64,000 bases of DNA from Alteribacillus bidgolensis (GTDB lineage Bacteria > Bacillota > Bacilli > Bacillales > Marinococcaceae): contig NZ_KZ614149.1 of assembly GCF_002886255.1 (NCBI RefSeq), forward strand, positions 2,604,001 through 2,668,000. The letters are read 5' to 3'. Position numbers and translations under genes: made by a program. Position 1 is the first letter of the stretch. Every line of letters starts with the position of its first letter. A model generated the notes under the pieces. It did not search any database and had not been told where the DNA came from. It worked only from the letters and a program-made list of their open reading frames with translations. Of this stretch, positions 9,185 through 17,932 are shown one piece after another.

Positions 9185-9424
9185 ATGGAAGTCAAAGAAT
9201 CTTTTCACATCGACCGAAACGGATCTCATCAAATGATTAATCTTGTGCAGCAAGCCAATCAATTTCAAAGCTACATTGTGCTTGAAACAAACAACAAAGT
9301 AGTCAACTGCAAGAGCTTAATCAGCATCAGTGCCTTTTTAGTGCCTTCTGAAAATATAACGTTAAAAGCTGTTGGTGATGATGCAAAAGAAGCCGTAACA
9401 ACTCTGCAGCGTCTGTTTAAATAA
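9185..9424 (+). CDS. HPr-like protein with altered active site
   Basis: A 79-residue protein that aligns end to end with the phosphocarrier HPr. NNKVVNCKSLISISAF matches the HPr stretch around the regulatory serine (Ser46, in KS-[IL]), and the last third has the usual KAVGDDAKEAVTTL. The active-site loop, normally GIHARPA, reads NGSHQMI: a His may be kept but the following Arg and Pro are gone. Phosphotransfer through this His is therefore doubtful, while HPr-kinase-type serine phosphorylation (as in Crh) remains possible. GTG at 9179 is three bases after AAAGGAG; the ATG at 9185 is better spaced. Third gene of the lrgAB unit. Confidence 0.72.
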   Translation: MEVKESFHIDRNGSHQMINLVQQANQFQSYIVLETNNKVVNCKSLISISAFLVPSENITLKAVGDDAKEAVTTLQRLFK

Positions 9425-9454
9425 AGCATCCTCCCTCTCTTACTCTTATGTATC

Positions 9455-9489
9455 CCTCGGGCCGTTATAGATAACGCTCGAGGTTTTTT
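9455..9489 (+). terminator. Terminator after the lrgAB-HPr-like unit
   Basis: CCTCGGGCCGTTA and TAACGCTCGAGG form an imperfect hairpin followed by TTTTTT. It lies about 30 bp after the HPr-like stop codon. Confidence 0.75.
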
Positions 9490-9635
9490 GTATTTTGTCA
9501 TCTCCTGGTTACATTTTGGCAGCTCTTCTTGGTTTATGTACATGTTTGCAACGTAAATGGTCTGATTTTAGTTATTTATGTTTCATTTTTAGTAACATAT
9601 AAACAATATAGGGCGTTATATTTGCATTTACTTTT

Positions 9636-9899
9636 GGGGTCTGGCCCCGTATAGCTTTTCTGCCTTTTCTCATACCTTCGACTATGTTTATAACCTGTTC
9701 TATTTTTTCGCCCCTCTGTTCCGATGATCCCACCATGAATCACGTTTCTTTCCTTTTTGTTGATTTACGTTTATCTATTTTAAGACTTTGCTTTCCTTTG
9801 TTGTCTTTATGAGCCACTTTGCAAGTATTATGAGCTCTTCTCGTTGATTTATGCCCTCTTCGCTTGTTTCAACTAAAGTCTGCTTGGTGCCTGACCCCA
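9636..9899. repeat. Gap with a GGGGTC(T/A)GG inverted pair
   Basis: GGGGTCTGGCCCC at 9636-9648 and TGGTGCCTGACCCCA at 9885-9899 are imperfect inverted copies enclosing about 235 bp without a gene. Such GGTGCCTGACCCC-like words often border small non-coding repeat units in bacterial genomes. The enclosed sequence contains short internal repeats (GTTGATTTA twice). The rest of 9490-10040 holds nothing else I recognise. Confidence 0.4.
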
Positions 9900-9997
9900 C
9901 ATCTTTCTCTTAGGCTTTTTCAAATTTTTTATGAGCGAGGATCCCAATTATCCGCCAATCCGATTTAATTAAATTCAGCTCTGTCCCTCTCTAATTC

Positions 9998-10042
9998 AAA
10001 AAAATTAGCCTTGGTATCATTTCTGACGACCAAGGGCTTAAT
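9998..10042 (-). terminator. Terminator of cysQ
   Basis: On the minus strand TTAAGCCCTTGGT pairs with ACCAAGGCTAA, followed by TTTTTTT. It lies just after the cysQ stop. Confidence 0.8.
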
Positions 10043-10050
10043 TCCTCGTT

Positions 10051-10842
10051 TTATTTCTTGTTCTGTGCTAAAAACCAAGGATTTTTCAATTCTTTTTTAT
10101 TATAAACAAGCGGCTTTTTTTCTTCCACATTTGTGACAATTCCACCAGCTGCTTCAACAATGGCGTGGCCGGCTCCTGTATCCCATTCCATGGTTGGTGC
10201 ATAACGGGGATAAAAGTCTGCTTTTCCTTCTGCCACTAAACAAAGCTTCAGCGAACTTCCGGCAGAAATGGTCTCGACCTCATCATATTCCTTCTCCAGC
10301 TTTTGTATAAATTGCTTCGTTTCTTCGGACATATGAGAGCGGCTGGCAACGACGCTTACTTTTTGATCTTTCTGCGTTGAAAGCGGTAAAGCTGTACCAT
10401 GCTCAAAAAGCGTATCCCAATTTTTATTCTGGCTTGCTTTTTCTATTTTTACAGCACCTTTTTCTTTGTCCCCTGCATATAACACATCCATTGCTGGGGC
10501 ATATATCACACCAAATATAGGGGTTTCTCCTTCAATAAGAGCAATATTCACAGTAAATTCTCCGTTTTTCTTTATAAATTCCTTCGTTCCATCGAGCGGA
10601 TCGACGAGCCAGAATGTTTTCCAGGAAGCTCGTTTATCATACGAAAGGTGATTGCCTTCTTCGCTTAAAATGGGGACGTGAGGATCTTTTTGCTCGAGTT
10701 TTGTTTTTATTATGTAGTGGGCACGTTCATCCGCTATTGTAAGCGGAGACTCATCTTCTTTGTACGCTACGTTAAAATCTGTTTGATAAATCTTCATGAT
10801 TTCTTTTCCTGCTTCTATGGCAGCATTAATGGCGGTTTGCAT
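10051..10842 (-). CDS. cysQ: 3'(2'),5'-bisphosphate nucleotidase CysQ
   Basis: Inositol monophosphatase-superfamily enzyme, 263 residues, predicted to remove the 3'-phosphate of adenosine 3',5'-bisphosphate formed in sulfate assimilation. The metal-binding signatures are clear: ILSEEGN, WLVDPLDGTKEFI and the C-terminal MEWDTGAGHAIVEAAGG. Start ATG is preceded by GCAGGAGGAG. Length matches the CysQ family. It is a single-gene unit with its own terminator. A role on inositol phosphates or other bisphosphates cannot be excluded, but EWDTGAGHAI favours CysQ. Confidence 0.88.
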   Translation of the reverse strand: MQTAINAAIEAGKEIMKIYQTDFNVAYKEDESPLTIADERAHYIIKTKLEQKDPHVPILSEEGNHLSYDKRASWKTFWLVDPLDGTKEFIKKNGEFTVNIALIEGETPIFGVIYAPAMDVLYAGDKEKGAVKIEKASQNKNWDTLFEHGTALPLSTQKDQKVSVVASRSHMSEETKQFIQKLEKEYDEVETISAGSSLKLCLVAEGKADFYPRYAPTMEWDTGAGHAIVEAAGGIVTNVEEKKPLVYNKKELKNPWFLAQNKK

Positions 10843-10937
10843 GTGTTATACTCCTCCTGCATCAGTATCTATTCAAAAACGGCTCTATATTCCAGCATAG
10901 CATCTTTTTCGCATATTGTGTAAGGGAACAGAACTCT

Positions 10938-10955
10938 TAATCAAACGTTTGATTA
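10938..10955. promoter_or_regulatory. Perfect 18-bp palindrome
   Basis: TAATCAAACGTTTGATTA is self-complementary over all 18 bases. It lies 95 bp upstream of the cysQ start and downstream of the 94-residue gene on the same strand, so it could be an operator for cysQ. No regulator is assigned. Confidence 0.45.
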
Positions 10956-11002
10956 CTTCTTTCGCGCCGTTCGCTTTCTGGCTTACAGACAAAAAGTATA
11001 AA

Positions 11003-11036
11003 AGCAAAAGGAGACGGGGATTTGCCCCATCTCCCA
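11003..11036 (-). terminator. Terminator of the 94-residue gene
   Basis: On the minus strand GGAGATGGGG and CCCCGTCTCC form a 10-bp stem followed by TTTTGCTTTT. Confidence 0.8.
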
Positions 11037-11042
11037 TCACCA

Positions 11043-11327
11043 TTAATCTGCCTGGTTTCTGAAGTTGGAATCATCTGGTGTTAATTCTTCAGAAAATGCT
11101 GTTTCGGTATTAGGCATCGCGCGCTGCGCGTTAGAAAGCATGTTTCTAACAGGCTGTCTTCCATTATTATTATTTTGAGCAATACCAGCCCATGCAGCAC
11201 CTGCCCCAATTCCGAGTAACGTCAATAACATGCCCATGCCCATTCCACCGCGGTTGTTTCTTCGGTTCCAGCCCGTAAATCTTCGCCTTCGCCCCATAAA
11301 AGGTGCTAACCAACGAAAATTATTCAT
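11043..11327 (-). CDS. Small basic glycine-rich membrane protein
   Basis: Uncharacterised protein of 94 residues. The N-terminus is strongly basic (GRRRRFTGWNRRNNRGG), followed by one hydrophobic segment GMGMLLTLLGIGAGAAWAGI and a polar, Asn-rich then acidic tail. A single-pass topology is likely. The ATG follows AGAAGGGGAATATGGG, a reasonable ribosome binding site, and a good terminator follows the stop, so the gene is probably real. The Arg/Asn/Gly-rich start and single helix recall short DUF3918-like (YrzQ) Bacillus proteins, but that link is weak. Function unknown. Confidence 0.6.
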   Translation of the reverse strand: MNNFRWLAPFMGRRRRFTGWNRRNNRGGMGMGMLLTLLGIGAGAAWAGIAQNNNNGRQPVRNMLSNAQRAMPNTETAFSEELTPDDSNFRNQAD

Positions 11328-11504
11328 CCCATATTCCCCTTCTCTTCATAAAAGTGTGGGATAAGAAATAATCCCGCATCTATATTTTTAACCGATTTTG
11401 TTTACTTTATCAGTAAGAATTTTTCCCCTCTTATTACCATAAATATTATTAGATGAAATTTGTACACTATGTAGTGTCATATTAATTGAGGGAATGAAAC
11501 TCCA

Positions 11505-12125
11505 ATGAGAAAATTTTTAGTGTATACTTGGACTGTTTTGGATCCATATTATTTTAAATTAACCCGTCTCACCAACCTTTATGATTCCAATGATCTGTTT
11601 AAAAACATCTTCAGGGTAAGGCTCACTTCTTATAAGGGTTCTGCTGTTACCCTATCGGATGGGACGATTATCAATAAAAACGATACCCTTTTAAAAATTC
11701 ACTTGCATAATATTCGTTTAATTAATGAAATGGACACGCTGCAAACCGACATCCATAAGGCTTTTTTTGTTTATAAAATGGTTCAACAATCGCTTCCCGG
11801 CCTTGCCGCTTATATCCAAAAACTTGAAAAGAAGGAACAAATAAAAGGAATTATGGGTATTACTATTTTAAATAAAGGCTGTACCAGGCTTGGTTTTGAT
11901 TCGATTGATATAACTAATCCATTTTATAAATGGTTTAAGTTTCTGCCGTCTTTATCGATAAGCATGTTATCTTCGCCAACAGCAACGTTTTCTTCCATAA
12001 AAAAGAAACAACCTAAATATATTTTTATGTCGAAAGAAAAGCTTTTGGCAATCTGTATAAAAACGCAGTCTCGGCAAGTCATCCAGCAAAGCCTCTCTAC
12101 TAGTACTGCACATGGTAAAAGATAA
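11505..12125 (+). CDS. YkoP-like protein
   Basis: Protein of 206 residues resembling B. subtilis YkoP, whose family has no established function. Visible features: a start region with YTWTVLDPYYFKLTRL, a central IHLHNIRLI in which His residues are conserved in the family, and KKEQIKGIMGITILNKGCTR. There is no clear signal peptide or membrane helix. The assignment rests on overall similarity that I recall, so it is moderate. The spacing of the ribosome binding site (GAGGG, 12 bases before ATG) is long. A bidirectional terminator separates it from the convergent phosphoesterase gene. Confidence 0.6.
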   Translation: MRKFLVYTWTVLDPYYFKLTRLTNLYDSNDLFKNIFRVRLTSYKGSAVTLSDGTIINKNDTLLKIHLHNIRLINEMDTLQTDIHKAFFVYKMVQQSLPGLAAYIQKLEKKEQIKGIMGITILNKGCTRLGFDSIDITNPFYKWFKFLPSLSISMLSSPTATFSSIKKKQPKYIFMSKEKLLAICIKTQSRQVIQQSLSTSTAHGKR

Positions 12126-12163
12126 GAAAAAAGAGCTGCCCAAAACGGAGCGGCTCTTTTAGC
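12126..12163. terminator. Bidirectional terminator
   Basis: AAAAAAGAGCTGC and GCGGCTCTTTT form a stem with A and T tracts on either side, between two convergent genes. Confidence 0.85.
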
Positions 12164-12995
12164 TTATTTTCGCATTTGCCATTTCCTTACCGACAGACAA
12201 GGTATGAAGCGTAATTTCAGGACGCGATCCGATTCGGGCATTCAACCCTGTTTGTCCTAAACCTTCACTAATATAAAAAGACTTGTCCTCGTAACAGTGA
12301 AGCCCTTTAATCATTTTCATTCGAGCAAGCTTACCCATCTTAACAAGATGATAAGGTTTCGGGTACAAAAATTGTCCTCCGTGAAAATGGCCGGAAAGAA
12401 GGTAGTCAAAACTGCAATGCTTCATGTCTAAAACAACATTGGGATCATGTGTTAACACTAGATTGTAACCCGATTTTACATACTGATAAGAAGATTCAAG
12501 GTCACTTCGGTTCGTACTGTAATCATCAATCCCTATAATGTTGACGGGATGTCCTTCTATATTAAGCAAACACTGCTCATTTTGCAGGGTCTTACAACCA
12601 TTCTGTTCTAATATATTCTTTAAAGCAGCAAAATCATTATCTTTTAGGACATAATCATGATTTCCAAAAACGGCATACATGCCATAACGGGGGTTCAGTT
12701 TATTTAGAGCGTCCAAATATGGGACAAGCTTCGGTATCGTACGTTTTCGATCTAGAAAATCCCCAGTTATCGCAATAATATCAATTGATTCCTGTTTTAA
12801 TTTTTCATAAAGCTGTTCCGGTGTGATGGAGATGTTTTCCAAGTGCATATCAGAAAGATGGAGTACAGTAACGGAGGAATCCGCAGTCTTTTCATCCTGA
12901 TTTAATTCTACTTTATTGATTACCACTTGCTTTGTATTTTCATAAGCTTTATATCCAATAATAACAAGGACCATAATAATAAATAACCAAATCAT
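12159..12995 (-). CDS. Membrane-anchored metallophosphoesterase (YkuE-like)
   Basis: 278 residues: an N-terminal membrane helix (WLFIIMVLVIIGY) and a calcineurin-like phosphoesterase domain. All five metal-binding blocks are visible: LHLSDMHLE, ITGDFLD, FGNHDYV, LTHDP and LSGHFHGGQF. The last block with GGQ is typical of the YkuE/YaeI group, which hydrolyse phosphoesters or pyrophosphates of lipid-type substrates. The active domain is probably outside the membrane face, but the orientation is not certain. Start ATG has GGAGGTG eight bases before it. Probably monocistronic, with the bidirectional terminator at its end. Confidence 0.85.
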   Translation of the reverse strand: MIWLFIIMVLVIIGYKAYENTKQVVINKVELNQDEKTADSSVTVLHLSDMHLENISITPEQLYEKLKQESIDIIAITGDFLDRKRTIPKLVPYLDALNKLNPRYGMYAVFGNHDYVLKDNDFAALKNILEQNGCKTLQNEQCLLNIEGHPVNIIGIDDYSTNRSDLESSYQYVKSGYNLVLTHDPNVVLDMKHCSFDYLLSGHFHGGQFLYPKPYHLVKMGKLARMKMIKGLHCYEDKSFYISEGLGQTGLNARIGSRPEITLHTLSVGKEMANAKIS

Positions 12996-13100
12996 TTATA
13001 GCACCTCCATTGCTTTATTATACATGAAAAAGATTGGATTTTGCCTAGTAATACTTGGTGGTATTGCCATCGTTATATTAACGAACCGGAGGGTATGATA

Positions 13101-13826
13101 ATGATTTACCAAGCAAAGAAAGGACAAGTAAACTATGGTGAGACAATAGGCATACTTATGCTCGACAGCCACATCCCGTTTATCCCCGGCGATATGGGAA
13201 ATGCCTTCACTTTTTCTTTTCCTGTTCAATATAAAAAAGTGAACGGCTTAACCGTAAAGCAAATGTATGAAGAAAAAGAAGCTGTGCTTCCAAAAGTAAT
13301 CACAGCAGGAAAAGAACTTATTGCAAAGAGCGGGGTTAAAGCAATTACAGGAAACTGCGGATACTTATTACTTTTTCAGCAAGAACTGGCAAAGTCTCTG
13401 AAAGTTCCCGTATTTATGTCGAGTTTGCTGCAGCTTTCTATGCTGGAAAAAATAATAGACACTTCTAGTCAAAAAATCGGCATTATCACGGCTGAATCAT
13501 ATCGTTTAAACACCAACCTGCTGCAAGCTGCAGGTACAAATCCAAAAAGTGTATATATTAAGGGATTAGAAAATACATCCCATTTTGCAGAAGTTGCAAT
13601 TCAGGAAACAGGCATTTTGGACACGCAACAAATAGAACAAGAAGTCGTGGATGCTGCTGCAGAAATGATGAAAGACCATCCCGAAATATCCATCCTGTTA
13701 TTAGAATGCAGCCTCCTCTCCCCTTATTCCAAAGCAATACAAGAAAAAATACAGCGTCCTGTATTTGACTACGTGACGCTGATACAGTTTGTGTTTGAGT
13801 CGTTTATTAGAGAAAGAGTTTACTGA
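13101..13826 (+). CDS. Aspartate/glutamate racemase-superfamily protein
   Basis: 241-residue cytoplasmic protein of the Asp/Glu/hydantoin racemase superfamily. The two catalytic cysteines expected for a cofactor-independent racemase or isomerase are in TGNCGYLLLF and LLLECSLLSP. Members include RacX-like racemases, maleate isomerases and arylmalonate decarboxylases, so the substrate is open. Frame is open back to 13041, but the ATG at 13101 lies seven bases after GGAGGG and matches the family start (MIYQAKKGQVNYGE); 13095 is too close to that site. No operon partner is evident. Confidence 0.75.
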   Translation: MIYQAKKGQVNYGETIGILMLDSHIPFIPGDMGNAFTFSFPVQYKKVNGLTVKQMYEEKEAVLPKVITAGKELIAKSGVKAITGNCGYLLLFQQELAKSLKVPVFMSSLLQLSMLEKIIDTSSQKIGIITAESYRLNTNLLQAAGTNPKSVYIKGLENTSHFAEVAIQETGILDTQQIEQEVVDAAAEMMKDHPEISILLLECSLLSPYSKAIQEKIQRPVFDYVTLIQFVFESFIRERVY

Positions 13827-13937
13827 TTACACATTCGATTAATGGTTTATACTCAGTATTTTTTTCCTATTTCCTTTCAAATATTGAAATACATTGATTG
13901 ATTTTGATTATTTTTGAACTAATTTGATATTTTATGA

Positions 13938-13986
13938 TTGCTATCGATCATTTATATTTTTACAATACTAATTGAAACCGTTTTCC
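13938..13986 (+). promoter_or_regulatory. Promoter with overlapping cre site, levanase gene
   Basis: TTGCTA (13938) and TACAAT (13961) are 17 bp apart. Immediately downstream, TTGAAACCGTTTTCC (13972-13986) matches the CcpA-binding cre consensus WTGNAANCGNWNNCW except at its last base. A cre overlapping the transcription start normally gives catabolite repression. Confidence 0.65.
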
Positions 13987-14063
13987 AATTTACACTTTGA
14001 TCGTTAAGGAGGGAATAGTTGTTCCAGATTAAACTTTAAATTTTTAATAAGGGGGAATAAAAA

Positions 14064-15656
14064 TTGAAATGTAATTATAAAGGAGTTCTCGTTTCAACTG
14101 TGTCATTAATGGCTGGTTTATTCATGCATACTGCAGATGTAGGAGCTGAAGATTCTGAAGAGTCAGAAAAAAATAGTCAATTGCAAGAAGTGGATAATAA
14201 TTATTACGAGGAATTGTACCGCCCTCAATTTCACTTTACTCCAGAGGAAAATTGGATGAACGATCCTAACGGTTTGGTTTATTACCAGGGAGAATACCAT
14301 ATGTTTTATCAATATAACCCTAAAGGTAATACATGGGGGAACATGAGCTGGGGCCATGCTGTCAGCAAGGATCTTGTTCACTGGGAGCATCTAGATGTAG
14401 CGATGGAACCCGATGAATTAGGGATGATTTTTTCTGGAAGTGCTGTAGTGGACAAACATAATACAAGCGGTCTGTTTAAAGGCGGCTCTGGGGGATTAGT
14501 CGCCATTTTCACTCATGCAGGTGATACACAGAAACAAAGTATTGCTTACAGCGAAGACAAAGGAAGAACATGGCAAAAATACGAAGGCAATCCGGTCCTT
14601 GAAAACCAAGGCATAGAAGATTTTCGTGATCCAAAGGTTTTTTGGCATGAAGATACGGAGAAATGGATAATGGCGGTCGCTGCCGATGACCGCGTTCAAT
14701 TTTACTCTTCACCTGACCTCCTTGACTGGGAATTTATGAGCGAGTTTGGTGAAGGAATGGGGGCCCAAGAAGGAGTTTGGGAATGCCCTGATCTGTTCGA
14801 AATTCCTGTCGATGGAGATCCAAACAACACAAAATGGGTACTGCAGGTCGATATTAACCCAGGAGCAATTGCAGGAGGTTCTGGGGGACAATACTTTATC
14901 GGTGACTTTGATGGCGAAACCTTTACAACTGATCAAAAAGCAGAGGAAATAAATTGGGTAGATTACGGAAAAGATTTCTACGCCAGCCAATCTTGGGATA
15001 ACACAAAAGAGCGGCGTATTTGGACAGCTTGGATGAGCAATTGGAATTATGCAGAAGATATTCCTACATCACCTTGGAGAAGTGCTATGACAATCCCTAG
15101 AGAAGTCGGATTGAAAACTTCTGAAAATGGTGACATTCTTCTTACGCAAAAACCTATACGGGAAATGAAAAAAGTTAGAAACAAGAAACATCATTTAAAA
15201 AGTCAAAACATTGATTCAGATCATCTCCCCGTTTCAGAAGTACAAGGACAGACCCAGGAAATTATCGCTGAGTTTGAAATAGGTTCAGCAGAAGAGTTCG
15301 GTTTTCATATTCGAAAAGGAGAGGAAGAATATACGAAAGTAGGATATGATACAGAAAACCAAGAATTATTTGTAGATCGAACAAAGTCTGGTGACACCGA
15401 CTTTAATGACGATTTTCCTGGCATCTACGCAGCACCATTAGCTTCAGAAGAAAACAAAATTAAAATGCATATATTTGTAGATCGTTCCTCTGTAGAAGTT
15501 TTTGGAAATGATGGAGAAAGAGTTCTGACAAACCAAATCTTTCCTAAACCTGAAAGCAATGAGCTAGAGATCTATGCTGAAGACGGTGATGTAAACGTAA
15601 CTTCTTTAGATGTATTTGAATTAGACAGCACGTGGAAAAATAAGATAAATCAGTAA
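14064..15656 (+). CDS. Secreted glycoside hydrolase family 32 (levanase/invertase type)
   Basis: 530 residues beginning with an export signal (about residues 1-29, ending VGAED). The GH32 catalytic residues are seen: nucleophile Asp in WMNDPNGLVY, transition-state Asp in EDFRDPKVFW and acid/base Glu in VWECPDLFEI. A C-terminal beta-sandwich includes VDRSSVEVFGNDG. The enzyme should hydrolyse beta-fructosides such as levan, inulin or sucrose outside the cell. It is strongly acidic, which is common in salt-adapted secreted proteins. Start is TTG eight bases after GGGGGA. A cre site at the promoter suggests repression by good sugars. No fructose transporter lies nearby. Confidence 0.9.
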   Translation: MKCNYKGVLVSTVSLMAGLFMHTADVGAEDSEESEKNSQLQEVDNNYYEELYRPQFHFTPEENWMNDPNGLVYYQGEYHMFYQYNPKGNTWGNMSWGHAVSKDLVHWEHLDVAMEPDELGMIFSGSAVVDKHNTSGLFKGGSGGLVAIFTHAGDTQKQSIAYSEDKGRTWQKYEGNPVLENQGIEDFRDPKVFWHEDTEKWIMAVAADDRVQFYSSPDLLDWEFMSEFGEGMGAQEGVWECPDLFEIPVDGDPNNTKWVLQVDINPGAIAGGSGGQYFIGDFDGETFTTDQKAEEINWVDYGKDFYASQSWDNTKERRIWTAWMSNWNYAEDIPTSPWRSAMTIPREVGLKTSENGDILLTQKPIREMKKVRNKKHHLKSQNIDSDHLPVSEVQGQTQEIIAEFEIGSAEEFGFHIRKGEEEYTKVGYDTENQELFVDRTKSGDTDFNDDFPGIYAAPLASEENKIKMHIFVDRSSVEVFGNDGERVLTNQIFPKPESNELEIYAEDGDVNVTSLDVFELDSTWKNKINQ

Positions 15657-15761
15657 GAGCTGAAAAGATTTTATTTGGGGGCTTTCCCATAAGTAACTTT
15701 AAAGGGGGCCCTCTCCAGTATTTGATACTTTAATTGTTCATCCCTGCAAAGTATTCCGATT

Positions 15762-16337
15762 TCAATATGCAATAAAAAACAATTCATTATAAAAAAGGCA
15801 CTTACTGTATCTTTTTAATACCTTGCATTGAAAACCTTCACTTAAAAAGAAATTTAAATAACCTTGTTCATATTGGATATATTTCCCATTATCGTTTTTA
15901 TGCATAAATCTATTACTGATCGGAGTGTTTTCAAAAAAACATGGCTCCATCACAACTATCCTGCCGCCATTCGGATTTAGAGCTTTTCCAAATTCTTTAA
16001 CATAAGAGGATACCTTCTTTGGAGGAATATGATGCAGAACAGCAACAATCATAATAATATCAAAAGATTGTTCTATAACAGAAAGGGGTCCATTAATAAC
16101 GTCAAAACGATAATTCGGATAGTTGCGTTTTGCCAATTCGATTCTTTTTTTATTTAGATCTACTCCCAGGTAGCCAGAAGGTTCGCATATTACGGAATTA
16201 GCTCCCGTTCCAGTTCCAAAATCCAAAACAGATTTGTTAGAAAAATGAACATGCTCTGTCAGTACATTATGTACATATTTTTTTGTAATCCACTTAGGTC
16301 GAATCAACCAATGATAAAGATGGGGAGTTAGTTCCAT
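15762..16337 (-). CDS. Class I SAM-dependent methyltransferase
   Basis: 191-residue cytoplasmic methyltransferase. Motif I VLDFGTGTGANSV binds SAM, GVDLNKKRI is the acidic loop, and IIMIVAVLHHIPP plus GGRIVVMEP are motifs II and III. Start ATG follows AAAAGGAGAACG. The substrate is not predictable; HLYHWLIRPKWI at the N-terminus is reminiscent of small-molecule or ubiquinone-like methyltransferases with an alpha-helical cap. Single gene on the minus strand between levanase and the RsbR-like gene. Confidence 0.82.
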   Translation of the reverse strand: MELTPHLYHWLIRPKWITKKYVHNVLTEHVHFSNKSVLDFGTGTGANSVICEPSGYLGVDLNKKRIELAKRNYPNYRFDVINGPLSVIEQSFDIIMIVAVLHHIPPKKVSSYVKEFGKALNPNGGRIVVMEPCFFENTPISNRFMHKNDNGKYIQYEQGYLNFFLSEGFQCKVLKRYSKCLFYNELFFIAY

Positions 16338-16655
16338 AAAAAACGTTCTCCTTTTAGTGTTCTAACTTGTACTTAAACGTCGTATATAACATTTGCTTGT
16401 TCTTCTTGTATAATTCCCCGCATATTTCTCTTTATTCCTAGGTAAAAAAACGTTTTATACCTGTTCCAGCCTTTAAGCACTATCTCTTTAGATTTCATTC
16501 ATTTTTATATTTGTTGATGTGAATGGAGGTTTACGGTATTCCAATTCATTCCAATGCTTTTTATCCGGACAAGCCATTGTCTTAGCAAGGGACGGCTGAT
16601 AAAGTGAAAGTGAGATTAAATATGTCAATGGATTGTAAGTAAGGAGTGCTATATA
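16338..16655. other. Intergenic gap, no gene seen
   Basis: Divergent promoter region between the methyltransferase and the RsbR-like gene. No gene or clear regulatory motif was recognised. Confidence 0.5.
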
Positions 16656-17492
16656 TTGTTGCAAAATGAGGTTAAAAAAGAACTGGTTGAACTAGGAAGA
16701 GCAATGTATGATTCAAGAAGCAAAATAGCAGCAAACATCCAAAAACCTTTGAAAGAATACGGCCGCGAGCAAACAATTAGAGAAGAGACGGTCCTCGACT
16801 TTCAAGAAAATTTTATTGTTATTATCTCTGAAGCATTTACGGTAAACCAAGAAGAAATGAGTCAAAAAATAGCTCAATGGGCGGAAGAAACTTCTAATTA
16901 TGCTATGCAGATAGGAGTTACGCTTGACCAGCCGATAGAAACGGTCAAGGATTACCGCTCAGCCATATGGAATTTTATTCAACAAGAGACCAAAGAACAA
17001 GGATTTTCCATAGACACGGTATTTGAAACTCAAAAAATAGTAGACCCTATGATTGATAAGACCGTCTCTTTGTTGTGTCAAAAGTATGTTTCCCATCATC
17101 AGGAAGAACTTAAGTTAGCACAAGACACCTTTTTAGAACTTTCTGCTCCTGTTGTCCCTATTACTGAAACGGTTGCGGTTCTTCCTATTATTGGTAAAAT
17201 AGATACAAAAAGAGGCTACAAATTAATGGATACAGCGTTGCAGCAATCAGACATGTATAATCTTGACTATCTTTTGCTTGACCTTTCAGGTGTGTCCACT
17301 GTGGATACCCCCTCCATTAACAAAATTCATGAAACGGTTCAATCTCTCCATCTGCTAGGAGTCAAAGCTATCATATGCGGCGTAAGGCCAGACTTATCCC
17401 AAACGATGTGTTCTTTAGATATTGGGTTCGATAATATCGAAGTTCACGGCAACCTTCGAAAATCGCTCTCTACATTAGGGATTTTCCAATAA
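16656..17492 (+). CDS. RsbR-family stressosome protein
   Basis: 278 residues: an alpha-helical N-terminal sensor domain (residues 1-140) and a C-terminal STAS domain (about 160-275). The STAS part has LLLDLSGVSTVDTPSINKIH and IICGVRPDLSQTM, aligning with the two phosphorylatable threonines of RsbRA (here the Thr in VDT and in SQT). RsbR paralogs build the stressosome with RsbS and regulate the kinase RsbT and sigma-B activity. No rsbS, rsbT or sigB lies in this window, so it is an orphan paralog like B. subtilis RsbRB-RD. Start is TTG nine bases after AAGGAG. Confidence 0.83.
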   Translation: MLQNEVKKELVELGRAMYDSRSKIAANIQKPLKEYGREQTIREETVLDFQENFIVIISEAFTVNQEEMSQKIAQWAEETSNYAMQIGVTLDQPIETVKDYRSAIWNFIQQETKEQGFSIDTVFETQKIVDPMIDKTVSLLCQKYVSHHQEELKLAQDTFLELSAPVVPITETVAVLPIIGKIDTKRGYKLMDTALQQSDMYNLDYLLLDLSGVSTVDTPSINKIHETVQSLHLLGVKAIICGVRPDLSQTMCSLDIGFDNIEVHGNLRKSLSTLGIFQ

Positions 17493-17629
17493 ATACTTCT
17501 TAATTGCGCGCCGCTTCTATGCCAGGAGGGCGAAAAGCATTCTTTCTGATCATTTAACCATCTCTTACATACTATCCCCAACTGATTTCTGGTTAAGTTT
17601 GCAATCAATAGAAACTATCTTTTGCTTCT

Positions 17630-17785
17630 TGGAATGGTATATTAACAGGCACAGCAGCAGGTACTATGGCAGGTGCAGCAGTTATTTCTGTTATTATTTC
17701 ATTAGCAGAATACTTCTTTCATTTTTATATTCCTAAGAAAAATATCGGTGCAAACAATGAATTAAACACTTCCACCTCTCATTAA
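17630..17785 (+). pseudogene. Remnant of a membrane-protein C-terminus
   Basis: Open frame without a start codon reading LTGTAAGTMAGAAVISVIIS and then LAEYFFHFYIPKK before a stop. This looks like the last helix and tail of a membrane protein whose front is gone. The family is not identified. The rest of 17493-18026 holds the terminator below and the next promoter. Confidence 0.35.
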
Positions 17786-17792
17786 TAACAGA

Positions 17793-17822
17793 GGAGCTGC
17801 CCCAAACGAAGCAGCTCCTTTT
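17793..17822 (+). terminator. Rho-independent terminator
   Basis: GGAGCTGC, a 10-base loop and GCAGCTCC, then TTTT. Confidence 0.8.
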
Positions 17823-17932
17823 CATGTTGATGTGAACCTTCCTCTTATATTCTTTTACCCTGTTTCCGCATAGAAAGGATAAAGTAAAACAATTACGAAT
17901 AAAATGTTAAAACATGATCAATTTCCATATAT

